Program-made: the position numbers and the translations under genes
Shown here: positions 48,051 to 58,760 of the stretch, in pieces
How the letters are laid out: each line of letters starts with the position of its first letter
Numbering within the stretch: the first letter of the stretch is position 1
The notes under the pieces: model-generated
Database searches by the model: none
Told to the model about the DNA's origin: nothing
The model's input: only the letters and a program-made list of their open reading frames with translations
Source: Salminus brasiliensis
Lineage: Eukaryota > Chordata > Actinopteri > Characiformes > Bryconidae
NCBI RefSeq assembly: GCF_030463535.1
Contig: NC_132892.1
Location: 31,880,436-31,944,435 of the forward strand
Length of the DNA stretch: 64,000 bases
Direction: 5' to 3'

Positions 48051-49431
48051 GTAATATTTCTCAACATTCATCCTGAAGACTATTTCTGTTCCTTACAAGT
48101 GACTTTTCATCATATTTTAACGATCATTAGATGACATTATTATTCTGATGATGATATTTTTCTCTGTTTAATGAAAGGGTTCAGAAAGTTTACAGTAGAA
48201 ATCTCCTCTAGAGACCAACAGTCCAACTCCACTTGTTCAGCGAGTCAATTTCTCCACTCAATAACTCTAAATTCATCACTCTTCACTAATTCTAAAAGCA
48301 CTGAGAGTGTTCTCCTACCTTCATTAAGCGACGCTCATCTCCTGAACCCAGAATACGAATGCAGAGAACTGGAGGAGCTTCATCAGTTTAAACAGACTAA
48401 AGGGATGTGGTTAAGATGCCGTCATAAGGTATCGTCCGTGTGAGAGACTCCTGCTGCATTTTCTCACACAAGACCTTTTATTATCTCTGACCACTCAGAC
48501 CACGTCTCTCTAGGTGGTCAGGTAAGGTTGGTCATTTCTTGAGTGCCAATGCTAAAAACACTCTACAGCTCACCCACCCTTATGGGTCAGAGGTTGACGA
48601 TGATTGTGTTGAGTTTCTCCAGTGAGGAGCACTGAAAGCTGCACCTCCCCACTATTCTGTTCACCATCTTCATCATCACCATCATCATTAGGGATGCACC
48701 AATACCACTCTTTCCTTTCCATAACCAATACCAGATTTCCAAGTATCTGCCAATTCTAAATACTGAAACCGATAGCAACTCTGACTTAAATACTCTATGC
48801 ATGGCTAGATTGTTCTACTTTTAGTAGGTTGTACTTTTATCCCAGCATTTACTGGTTGAGGAAATGCACTTTTGAAAAGTTTCTGTTAAACGTTTCTGTG
48901 CCGCAATGCAGTAACCAATGCAAGTTTTGGTTTCAAGACCAAACAATCACCACATGGAAACAAAAAGTGCTGTCAAAGTTCCATTAAATATCTGCTTAAT
49001 GGCAATAACTATTTATGACTAGCTTTAACTGGTTGTTTAATGTTTGGTTTCATAACAAAATATGCAAACAAAAAAGAACCCTTGTGAAGATCAGAGCAGG
49101 ACTGCAGAAAAAAAACTCAATTGCTGAGAAATGGAGCTTAGCTTTAGCTTTAGCAGATAAAAAATGGAGCTGATTCACAATGGACTAGACAGAGCGAAAA
49201 GTAGAAGCTGTGATGTTTTTGTTCAGTTCTGAGGTAATTTCCTGTGTGTCTGGAGGGCAGAAGTAGCCTCATCTAAATATAGCGTGAGGAAGAAGCAGGG
49301 GGTCTAACAGGCCTCAGCACAGCAGACAGAAATCAGACTCAGTAAGGTTGTCATAAAAGTCTAGCATCTGTTCACTTACCTTGTTCAGTCTCACAGTCAG
49401 AGGAGACCCACACCACTCCACGTCCACACTG

Positions 49432-49497
<66 letters not shown>

Positions 49498-49857
49498 ATA
49501 TAATAAAAAAAAACTCCACCAAAGTGTCTCTTTTAAAGTCACTTTGCCAGTCCAAGGCCAGAGATAGGAGGAGGGTTGAGCGTAGAGTAGCAGTTCCACC
49601 CCACATAGTCTTTGGACTAAATTTGATATGCTAACATTTACCAACAAAAGACAGTTGATTTATGTACAAATGATTTATGTAATGTGGGTCTAGACAAAAC
49701 ATTAAAGTAATAAAGTTATTTTGGGAGGTGACAGCCTATTTAATACAAAAAAGAATCAACAGAAGAAGTTAATTTATTCAGAATTATTATGCAGTTCTAA
49801 CATATTTAGACAATCATGCTATTAACTGGATGAGTTTGTTGATGTTCTGACAGGATT
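48051..49857. other. Non-coding flank between receptor gene C and Polinton-type element
   Basis: No gene is supported. It contains the exon-like island copy at 49,380-49,428, a long AT microsatellite at 49,434-49,490 and, at the end, the partial minisatellite unit with target copy AGGATT (49,852-49,857). Confidence 0.5.
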
Positions 49858-49905
49858 AGTAGTAATAAGTACCACTTTATGCCAAAAAGATTTATGACCG
49901 TGTGA

Positions 49906-50020
49906 AATTTCGTCGTGACTTCACGTGGGAATGTGATGTCACTTGGGGGTGTGTCGACACGTGGGAACTTTCCCACTCGACGTCACGCGGGAATGGTCCC
50001 ATATGACATCATCGCCTAGG
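49906..50020. promoter_or_regulatory. Terminal-repeat cluster of CRE/E-box-like sites (E4)
   Basis: Contains GTGACTTCACGTGGG, TGATGTCACTT, GACACGTGGG, CGACGTCACGCGGG and ATGACATCATCGCC, a regular series of CRE/AP-1-like and E-box-like words. Confidence 0.4.
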
Positions 50021-50060
50021 TAGGTGTGTGCGAATATTTTTCCAGTTTTTTCCCACGTCA

Positions 50061-50164
50061 GGACTTTTAATCCATAGGATTATGTAGGAGTGTGGGAAAT
50101 GTTTCAAATTTTGGGCCATGGTAGGACTTTTAATCCATAGGATTATGTAGGAGTGTGGGAAATT
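50061..50164 (+). repeat. Direct repeat inside E4 terminal repeat
   Basis: Two copies, 60 bp apart, of a segment with aggacttttaatccatagg and ttatgtaggagtgtgggaaa. A single copy is at the same relative place in E1. Confidence 0.75.
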
Positions 50165-50817
50165 TAAGATAATTCTTTATTATTCCCACATCAGACAACA
50201 TTATATATATCATATATAAATGTATATATAAATACCACCGTCTGAGCCTAGATTCTGTCCGAAGGAGTTGCCCAAGCAACTTACGGCGGATTTCTATCCT
50301 ACTTTAGCTTTTTGTTTTCTCATGTTAGGTATTTCCTAAACGACAGCTGTGCTGAATACCCACAGTGTAGTCAAAACAAGCTCGTAACGTTTTACGCTTT
50401 TTACGTTTGCAAGAAACAAAATACGGTATAGATTTCTATAAACCAGCTGTTCTGTCACACAGTGTCACACTGTAGGAGCTTGGGAATTTTTAATTCAATT
50501 TTCCCACAGTTTTCCTGAGTGTGCGCGCGACAACTGCACCAAAGACTCTTTAGTCAGAGAGAAGTCATATGTTATTTTGGTTTGACGTTTGGGTTTGAGA
50601 AAAGTAAGGAGCAAGTTTCCATCAAACAGCTGCCCCTTTCTGTAAAACGTGACAAAAACATAATAGTAAATGTTTGGGGGTGACGTTAGGGGTGGAAACA
50701 AAAGTAGCGGTACAGAACTGCTTTAAAAACCCCACCTCTGACCGTAGGTCCTCCACACATCACCAGCGAAAGAGCGGGACCCCAAACCCACACACATCCA
50801 CTTTGAGGAAACTCAGT

Positions 50818-51115
50818 TTGGATTCCAGCCAACTTCCCAAGGAGGATCTTGAACTGATCGGACTACTTTCACCAAGGAAACGTACGAAGAATGCGCACGA
50901 AAAAACCTGCATTTGCACAACGTACCCGTTTCCCTGTGGCCTAAAAAGTTGCGAATGGGCGTAGAGGATCTCACACCTAAGGCCGAAGATACTGCAACGG
51001 CTCAATATATTTTCAAGGCCTGCAACGTTCCTCCGACGCCAGATTAAAGACTTTGAGGGGAAATGGTCTCTGGTCATTTTACCGAAAAAGAACAAAACGG
51101 GGGACGTTACGTAGG
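50818..51115 (+). pseudogene. Polinton-type accessory reading frame 1, E4 left copy
   Basis: The expected ATG is TTG here, and about 200 bp containing the PPEYWPSVIREE region are deleted at about 51,038. An alternative frame reads TCICTTYPFPC. Non-functional. Confidence 0.5.
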
Positions 51116-51251
51116 ATTTCGCAAGTGCACCTTTTCTGAGAAGGAAAAGAACTGTAACCTGAGCAATGTGACGCTGACTGAGAGAGAGCTGTACAAACCA
51201 TCCCGAACCAAAACCGGTTGGTGAAATCCATTCTATGCTGGTCCACGCCTC

Positions 51252-51472
51252 GTAATTTTGCAGGTCAGGTACAACAGCGAACTATTAAATCCTGATACGC
51301 GTCTCCCGAACCTGCTAAGAAGAAATCAATGGAACCGGTGTCTGTGAATGGACGTGATAGGCGGCGTTCCCACATATTTGTAGGATTCGATGCTGGTTTG
51401 TGTCATAGGCAGAGTAAATAAGTCCAACTCTGATTTCATACACTCTGTAGAAGCGGGGTGTATCAGAGACAT
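51252..51472 (-). pseudogene. Capsid-type pseudogene N-terminal piece, E4 (minus strand)
   Basis: The N-terminal part of the F54H12.2-like gene in inverse orientation, continuing directly into a plus-strand piece at 51,558. The shared one-base slip lies at about 51,285. Confidence 0.55.
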
Positions 51473-51557
51473 GTTTGTTGTTTGTTTTTTTTCTTATTAT
51501 TATTCTTGTAAAAATAAATCGGGATTCACGTAAACGTTTTCCCTCTTATTCGCGGTT

Positions 51558-52247
51558 TGGCAAAATTACGAATCCGGACGGTTCTGATTTAGCGCACGAC
51601 ACCAAGGTCGGTTTGATCAACTACCCTATCGCGAGCATTTTAGCCAGGTGGACGTTTCTCTGGGCGATAAACTGATTTCCCAGATCAGTTCGGCCTACGC
51701 CTTCCGAACAGTCATAGAGTGTTTGCTGAATTATTCTAAGGAGACCCTGGGATCTCAATTTTCCGCAGGCATGTTTAGAATGGATACTGCGGGCATATGG
51801 ACGACGCTGACCCCACTGGAGAGAACCAGGGTCTGGCGTGGAGGAGCGAATTCAGCGAACGGAGCCGGGTCTTTTTGTTTAATTGCTGAGACACGAACAC
51901 AGCGATTTTGGATTTCAGGAAAAAAAAACTTCCGTGGACGTGAGACTTAGACTGGTGCATAATAAAAACGAACTTGTTTTGATGTCTTCTGATCAAAACT
52001 CCGGCTATAAACTACGCACACTGTCGACTCTGCTGTACGTCAGAAAAGTCATCATCTTGACGGGCGTGAAACTCACTTTAGCCTTTAGCAGGTCTTACAC
52101 TCGCAACCCTTTACATTTTCATCACTTTGATGTAGAATCTTTGTTTGACGGTGGATGGCGTTTCCTGCCCCCGCTACGCCTTTCAGTCCCGTTTTTAACC
52201 GCCAAAGATGCCTCGATGGGACTAAAATATTCTCTCAGGAGTAAGTA
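51558..52247 (+). pseudogene. Capsid-type (F54H12.2-like) pseudogene main piece, E4
   Basis: Covers the middle and C-terminal parts of the family on the plus strand. Frames change near 51,640 and 51,870. It ends at a stop right after the block corresponding to the end of the E1 and E3 copies. Non-functional. Confidence 0.62.
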
Positions 52248-52361
52248 AAAAGCAAAATAAGTAATAAATAAATAAATAAATATATATATTGGATTCTATT
52301 TTTTAAATATGCTAAATATCATAATACGTTGTATTAATAATATAAAACATGCTTTATATCT

Positions 52362-52954
52362 GAGCTCGTGCGCAGATCGTTTCCAAAAGCTTTGACATTT
52401 CTGTCATTTGATAATTTCTTGGTTCCCCAGTTTCACTCTCCAGACCCGTTTCAAAACCTTTTTTTTTCTTCACGTCGTGAACTCCTCATCCTTCACCTAA
52501 TCATCATCAACAACCTCCGATTCTTTAACAACCAATTTTTTACATCCTCAGATCCGTCGCTCACCGCGGTTTCATCCTCATCATCATCATCGCCCCCGGA
52601 GGATGTCAAATTTGTCATCTTTGCGTTTATCACATCGTCTTCGGAACTTTCCTCGTCTGTGAGGGGAGAACCGGCCCGACTTTCAATGCCGTTTTGCTTC
52701 TCGCTCAGCGAAGGTGAGGACCACCTCACCCGTTTGTTGTTTTCAAATTCATCTTCGTCGTCCTGGTCGTTTTGACTGGTCAGCAGCACTCTCTCGTCCC
52801 AGGTATGTCGCAGTCGATGCAGGTGCACTTGTCGCTCGCTGGTGACAGAGAAAGAAAATTCTTGAAAGGATCGTACGTGATTACTGTGATTTGAATAGTC
52901 AAAAATAAGGCATCTCTTACACATGAACTCTGGAAGCTGATTAAGGTAAAACAA
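52362..52954 (-). pseudogene. Acidic accessory block with Cys/His start, E4 copy
   Basis: The open part 52,493-52,954 begins with a C-x2-C...H-x2-H arrangement (FMCKRCLIFDYSNHSNHV), continues into the acidic Ser/Asp/Glu segment (SSEDDVINAKMTNL), and shifts frame at about 52,540. The HPSQ and C-terminal parts seen in E1 are cut off at about 52,362. It is the only copy where the Cys/His start and the acidic part share one frame. Confidence 0.45.
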
Positions 52955-52963
52955 AAACCCGTT

Positions 52964-53224
52964 TTACTTACCGGTCAAAATGTGACGGGTCGTTTCACAG
53001 ATGTCTAAAAGTTCAGATTCCAGCAGCGAACCTTCAATGATCTCCTCGATCTCATTTTCGAGTGGAGTGAAAAAGTAAACCCATTGATCCTCGTCATTTT
53101 CACACAAACCTTCTTTTCGTACGACCTCAGCCTTCGCACCTCCAGCTGAACTCTGTAGGCGTTGTTCTGGTCCGTATAGCGAGATGATCAGAGTTGTGCG
53201 TCGTTGTTGAAAGGCTGATCTCAC
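52964..53224 (-). pseudogene. Polinton-type accessory reading frame 2, E4 copy
   Basis: An 86-codon open frame matching 9,055-9,318, with two compensating shifts in the segment after RRTTLIIS. It lies directly upstream of the acidic block, separated by a 46-nt GT...AG segment. Function unknown. Confidence 0.45.
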
Positions 53225-53366
53225 CTTAACGCTTATCAGTCACCTTTCCTTACAGACACAGAGGAGCCCGAATCGTGAACGGTGGGTCTGGTGTTTCGTG
53301 TCTGAACCAGCATAGAATGGATTTCACCAACCTGTTTTGGTTCGGGATGGTTTGATTGAGCATGTA

Positions 53367-53369
<3 letters not shown>

Positions 53370-53421
<52 letters not shown>
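53370..53421 (+). repeat. CT microsatellite in E4
   Basis: A pure (CT)n tract, inverse counterpart of the GA tract of E1. Confidence 0.9.
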
Positions 53422-53423
<2 letters not shown>

Positions 53424-53472
53424 GTCACATTGCTCAGGTTACAGTTCTCAGAAAAGGTGCACTTGTGAAAAC

Positions 53473-53914
53473 CTACGTAACGTTCCCGTTTTTGTTCTTT
53501 TTGGGTAAAATGACCAGAGACCATTTCCCCTCAAAGTCTTTAATCTGGCGTCGTTTGAACAGTATCAGAGTACCGGAAATCAAAGTCGCTCGGTCTTCTT
53601 TTCCCCAGCGTGACGTTTTGTTTCTCATCATCCTTTTATCACGTTTATCCCCCGGAGGTTTCACCCTCGAAATCACATTTCATTTCCTCTCTGATAACGG
53701 ACGGCCAGTATTCCGAAGGGATGTTAAAGGCCTTGAAAATATTGTTGCAACATCTTTGACAGTACGCCCATTTGCTCCCGCAACTTTTTAGGCCACAGGG
53801 AAACGGGTACGTTGTGCAAATGCAGGTTTTTTCGTGCGCATTCTTCGTACGTTTCCTTGGCGAAAGTAGTCCGATCAGTTCAAGATCCTCTTTGGGAAGT
53901 TGGCTGGAATCCAT
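53473..53914 (-). pseudogene. Polinton-type accessory reading frame 1, E4 right copy
   Basis: Starts MDSSQLPKED at 53,914. It is frameshifted around 53,690-53,800 and lacks part of the segment before the basic C-terminus, which is open at 53,473-53,676. Unknown family. Confidence 0.5.
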
Positions 53915-54499
53915 ACTGAGTTTCCTCAAAGTGGATGTGTGTGTGGGTTTGGGGTCCCGCTCTTTCGCTGGTGATGTGTGGAAGACCTACAGTCAGAGGT
54001 GGGGTTTTTAAAGCAGTTCTGTATCGCTACTTTTGTTTCCACCCCTAACGTCACCCCCGACCATTTACAATTATGTTTTTGTCATGTTTTACAGAAAGGG
54101 GCAGCTGTTTGATGGAAACGCGCGCCTTACTTTTCTCAAACCCAAACGTCAAACCAAAATAACATATGACTTCTCTCTGACTGAAGGGTCTTTGTATTTC
54201 ATTAAAAAAGCTATATATATATGTCCTTAAAATATTACATTTGTTGATGTGGGATTAATAAAGAATTTATTAAGAGAATCTATAAAGAATTTATAGATTA
54301 TAGAAAATTATAGAAAATAAATTTCACACACTCCTACATAATCTTATGGTAGGAAAAATACATTGGAAAAAAAGTCCTATTGTGGGCAAAAATGTAAAAA
54401 CATTTTCCCACGCTCCTACCGTGAAAAAATGAAAAATATATTCGCAGACACCTACCTAGGCGACAATGTCATATGGGACAATTCCCGCGTGACGTCGTG

Positions 54500-56135
54500 T
54501 GGTATAATAATAAGAGTCTTTCAGGCTTTAACTGGATGAGTTTGTTGATGTTCTGACAGGATTCTCTCTCAATATCAGATCATGGTATAATAATAAGAGT
54601 CTTTCAGGCTTTAACTGGATGAGTTTGTTGATGTTCAGGATTCTCTCTCAATATCAGAGCATGGTATAATAATAAGAGTCTTTCAGGCTTTAACTGGATG
54701 AGTTTGTTGATGTTCAGGATTCTCTCTCAATATCAGAGCATGGTATAATAATAAGAGTCTTTCAGGCTTTAACTGGAGGAGTTTGTTGATCTGACAGGAT
54801 TCTCTCTCAATATCAGAGCATGGTATAATAATAAGAGTCTTTCAGGCTTTAACTGGAGGAGTTTGTTGATGTTCTGACAGGATTCTCTCTCAATATCAGA
54901 GCATGGTATAATAATAAGGGTCTTTCAGGCTTTAACTGGAGGAGTTTGTTGATGTTCTGACAGGATTCTCTCTCAATATCAGAGCATGGTATAATAATAA
55001 GAGTCTTTCAGGCTTTAACTGGAGGAGTTTGTTGATCTGACAGGATTCTCTCTCAATATCAGAGCATGGTATAATAATAAGAGTCTTTCAGGCTTTAACT
55101 GGAGGAGTTTGTTGATGTTCTGACAGGATTCTCTCTCAATATCAGAGCATGGTATAATAATAAGGGTCTTTCAGGCTTTAACTGGAGGAGTTTGTTGATG
55201 TTCTGACAGGATTCTCTCTCAATATCAGAGCATGGTATAATAATAAGAGTCTTTCAGGCTTTAACTGGATGAGTTTGTTGATGTTCTGACAGGATTCTCT
55301 CTCAATATCAGAGCATGGTATAATAATAAGAGTCTTTCAGGCTTTAACTGGAGGAGTTTGTTGATGTTCTGACAGGATTCTCTCTCAATATCAGAGCATG
55401 GTATAATAATAAGAGTCTTTCAGGCTTTAACTGGATGAGTTTGTTGATGTTCTGACAGGATTCTCTCTCAATATCAGAGCATGGTATAATAATAAGAGTC
55501 TTTCAGGCTTTAACTGGATGAGTTTGTTGATGTTCTGACAGGAGTCTCTCTCAATATCAGAGCATGGTATAATAATAAGAGTCTTTCAGGCTTTAACTGG
55601 ATGAGTTTGTTGATGTTCTGACAGGGTTCTCTCTCAATATCAGAGCATGGTATAATAATAAGAGTCTTTCAGGCTTTAACTGGATGAGTTTGTTGATGTT
55701 CTGACAGGGTTCTCTCTCAATATCAGAGCATGGTATAATAATAAGAGTCTTTCAGGCTTTAACTGGATGAGTTTGTTGATGTTCTGACAGGATTCTCTCT
55801 CAATATCAGAGCATGGTATAATAATAAGGGTCTTTCAGGCTTTAACTGGAGGAGTTTGTTGATGTTCTGACAGGATTCTCTCTCAATATCAGAGCATGGT
55901 ATAATAATAAGAGTCTTTCAGGCTTTAACTGGAGGAGTTTGTTGATGTTCTGACAGGATTCTCTCTCAATATCAGAGCATGGTATAATAATAAGAGTCTT
56001 TCAGGCTTTAACTGGAGGAGTTTGTTGATGTTCTGACAGGATTCTCTCTCAATATCAGAGCATGGTATAATAATAAGAGTCTTTCAGGCTTTAACTGGAG
56101 GAGGTTGTTGATGTTCTGACAGGATTCTCTCTCAG
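54500..56135 (+). repeat. 78/83-bp minisatellite, array 3 (about 20 units)
   Basis: Longest array of the three. The left edge starts mid-unit (tggtataataataag) where it meets the truncated E4. Several neighbouring units share private variants (aataagggtcttt, gacagggttctc), a sign of local duplication of unit blocks. Confidence 0.95.
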
Positions 56136-56797
56136 CTCTTCTGGATGGAGGCTAAATCAGGACTGATGGTCAGTGTGAGGAATTCTTCCCCATAAACTCT
56201 CTAGAACATGCTCCACATTTCAGTCGGATGTTATTAAGTGTGCTGATCTTCTATGGAGAGAAAAGCCGCTCTGAATCGGAGAGCATTTGGGCTGGAAAGT
56301 CGTGTTGTTTGGAGCTAACCTGCTCTGAATCTCCACCATTAGCCTACAGGCAGCTGCTTTCCCGCGCTTTAGCAGCCGAGCGGCTCCTGACAGGACGGCA
56401 ATAATGGAGGAAATGGGAGAGATTTAGAGAGTTTTCTGTAAATATTAGCCACTAAAAGTCTGTCAGAAGCGCTCTGTGAACTGCTGACCGTTTTACACAA
56501 AGCTTAGAAAACATCACTTCAGCTTTCTGACAGGATTTCTCTCGTCCTACAGTGGAAACATGGAGCTGGGCTAGTTAGCTAGTGCTAACGCTATTCTCCT
56601 GAGCTTCGATCCTGAACCAGTAAAAGTAGGGCGTCTTTAAAAAGAATCAGATTAGCTCTTCAGCTCTTCACTCCTGGGGTTTTGACTCTCAGTGGTTCAA
56701 TGAACATCATCCTGACTGGACAGAACTTCTCCTTTAGTAAAGAGGAAGTGACGCACATGGTCTGTCTTAAAAACTAGTGAGCTCTTAGACGTATTTT
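56136..56797. other. Non-coding block after minisatellite, unit 4
   Basis: No gene. Paralogous to 13,037-13,540 up to about 56,630, then diverges. Confidence 0.55.
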
Positions 56798-57323
56798 CAG
56801 TGTTGCCAACTCAGCGACTTTGTCGCAATATTTAGTATATTTAGACTTTTCAGACCCCTCTAGCGACTTTTTGTAAGAAAAGTGATCTAGTGATTTTTTC
56901 TGGTGTTACTTGGGAATTTTGAAGACTCTGAGGTGAACAGCTCCCTCAGCTGAACCTGCCATAAAAACAAAAACAAAATAAAGATGACCTACTCTTTCTA
57001 TGAGCCAGAACAATTTGTCTATATTAGGTTTGAAACTAAAAAAACATGAAAAGCAATTCTGCTAAGGTGTTTCTCACTTTGTAAAATGTAAAATGATTTA
57101 TGTAATGTGGGTCTAGATGAAGCAGTCATGACGTGACAGCCTACTTCAAAGGCCAAAAAAAATGTGTTTTTACTCAGTTCTTTTTCTCCCAGAACGCTAT
57201 TCCTTTATTCTACATCTTCAAATACAAGCAAATTAACGATTATGCAAATTAGTTAATGACGTCATTTAGAGACTTATAGGGTGGCCAATAGCCACTTTCC
57301 TTACTGAGGAGTTGGCAACACTG
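56798..57323. mobile_element. hAT-like non-autonomous element
   Basis: Inverted ends CAGTGTTGCCAACTC (left) and gagttggcaacactg (right). The 8 bases flanking each end are cgtatttt and ggtatttt, a 7/8 match consistent with the 8-bp target duplication of hAT elements. No transposase is encoded. I recall similar sequences as common fish repeats. Confidence 0.65.
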
Positions 57324-57541
57324 GGTATTTTATGTTATAGGATGCTCCCCGACAAGAAGACTGTCTCCTTTCTTACATTCTTTAACTGATAAGTTCATCC
57401 TATGATGCAGCGCAGCGAAACTTTTGGCCAACATGGCTGATGGAGGCGGGGCTAAAATAAATCTCTAGAAAGTTTATCAGGTAAATAGAAAGCTTTCACT
57501 TTTACTGCTCTCTCTCTCTCTCTCTCTCTCTGTGTGTCTCT

Positions 57542-57586
<45 letters not shown>

Positions 57587-58061
57587 GCTGGTTTGTGGTT
57601 CTTTTATTCTGATTGGTCTCTGTGGTGATGATGTCAGAGCTGGTTTATCACCTACTGTTGGTTCATGCTGCCATCTAGAGGAATGTAGGTGTAACTACAT
57701 GCACTCTGTCCCATCAGACCATCACTGACTGACTGATATCTGGAGCTCTGTAGAGACTCACCTGACTCTTCATCTGGTGAAAACTAGCAGACTTTATTTC
57801 TACACCATCTTTCATTCAGTAGATCACAAAGCATACATTAAAAAATCACTAATAAAAAAGTACCATAATAAAAAATAATGAAAATAAACTGAAGAATGAA
57901 TACTAGTCTACAGATATTTAAAAATGATTAGTTGTAAAAAGGAATATAATGTAATTGTATTGTACTTATATATTTACATTATATATAATGTATAATATAC
58001 AGCATATTATATACATTATTTTTAAATAACTATATTTTTAATGAAACGTTTATCATATTTA

Positions 58062-58097
<36 letters not shown>

Positions 58098-58760
58098 TAA
58101 CATTATATTTGTAAGTGACCTTAAAGATACCCAGGGTGACTGTAGAAAGTGAAAAGAGTAGGGAATGATAACAGTAATACTAAAATGAAGAAAAAATAAA
58201 ATACACTATTAGATATGAGGGACTCTAAAAAATGTATATCCATAATAATCAATATTGTGAAGTAAATATTGCATAAAGATAATTGTATTTTGCAAGTTAA
58301 AAAACAAATATATAGAAAATCTGAAAAAGTATAAAGACGAGTTCTTTTAAACACACACTGATACCTTTAATAATATTAAATATACAAAACCAATATTACA
58401 GATTTTTAATAGAATGTTTTTTTTATTTTAATCTGATAAGTCTGAGTGGTTTTCATTATGACAGACAGTCACAACAGACGTGACGGAGGACATAAACACA
58501 AATGTACACAATATAGATGTAGCCTGTGTTATATTTTTATATTTTTAAGAATACAAAATAATAATAACAATAATAAGAAGAAGAAGCAAAAAGTAGTGTT
58601 AAGTCACTCAAAGACATTTTCAGAAGCTGAGAACAACATGGAGACAGAATAACAGACAGCAGAGGACATCAGCTGATAAAGAGAGAGAAAAATAGCTGAA
58701 AAAGCAGATGAAGACTCCAGCAGGATCATGGAGGAAGAAGAGACATGAGGAAGGGGTGGA
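57324..58760. other. Non-coding stretch with microsatellites
   Basis: No gene. It contains CT tracts (57,508-57,584), a piece paralogous to 13,870-14,130, then A/T-rich sequence with an AAT microsatellite (58,065-58,096). No receptor exons were found here, although the 3' exons of pseudogene D would be expected on this side. Confidence 0.55.

Larger units (their letters stand above)
49858..54499. mobile_element. Polinton/Maverick-type element E4, right tip missing
   Basis: The left terminus starts AGTAGTAATAAGTACCACTT after target copy AGGATT. Accessory frame 1 is present near both ends in inverted orientation (50,818 plus; 53,914 minus), accessory frame 2 and the acidic block only on the right (minus), and the capsid-type gene in two opposed pieces in the middle. 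The right terminal repeat can be followed to 54,499, where it joins the minisatellite about 130 bp short of the expected end. Defective. Confidence 0.72.
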
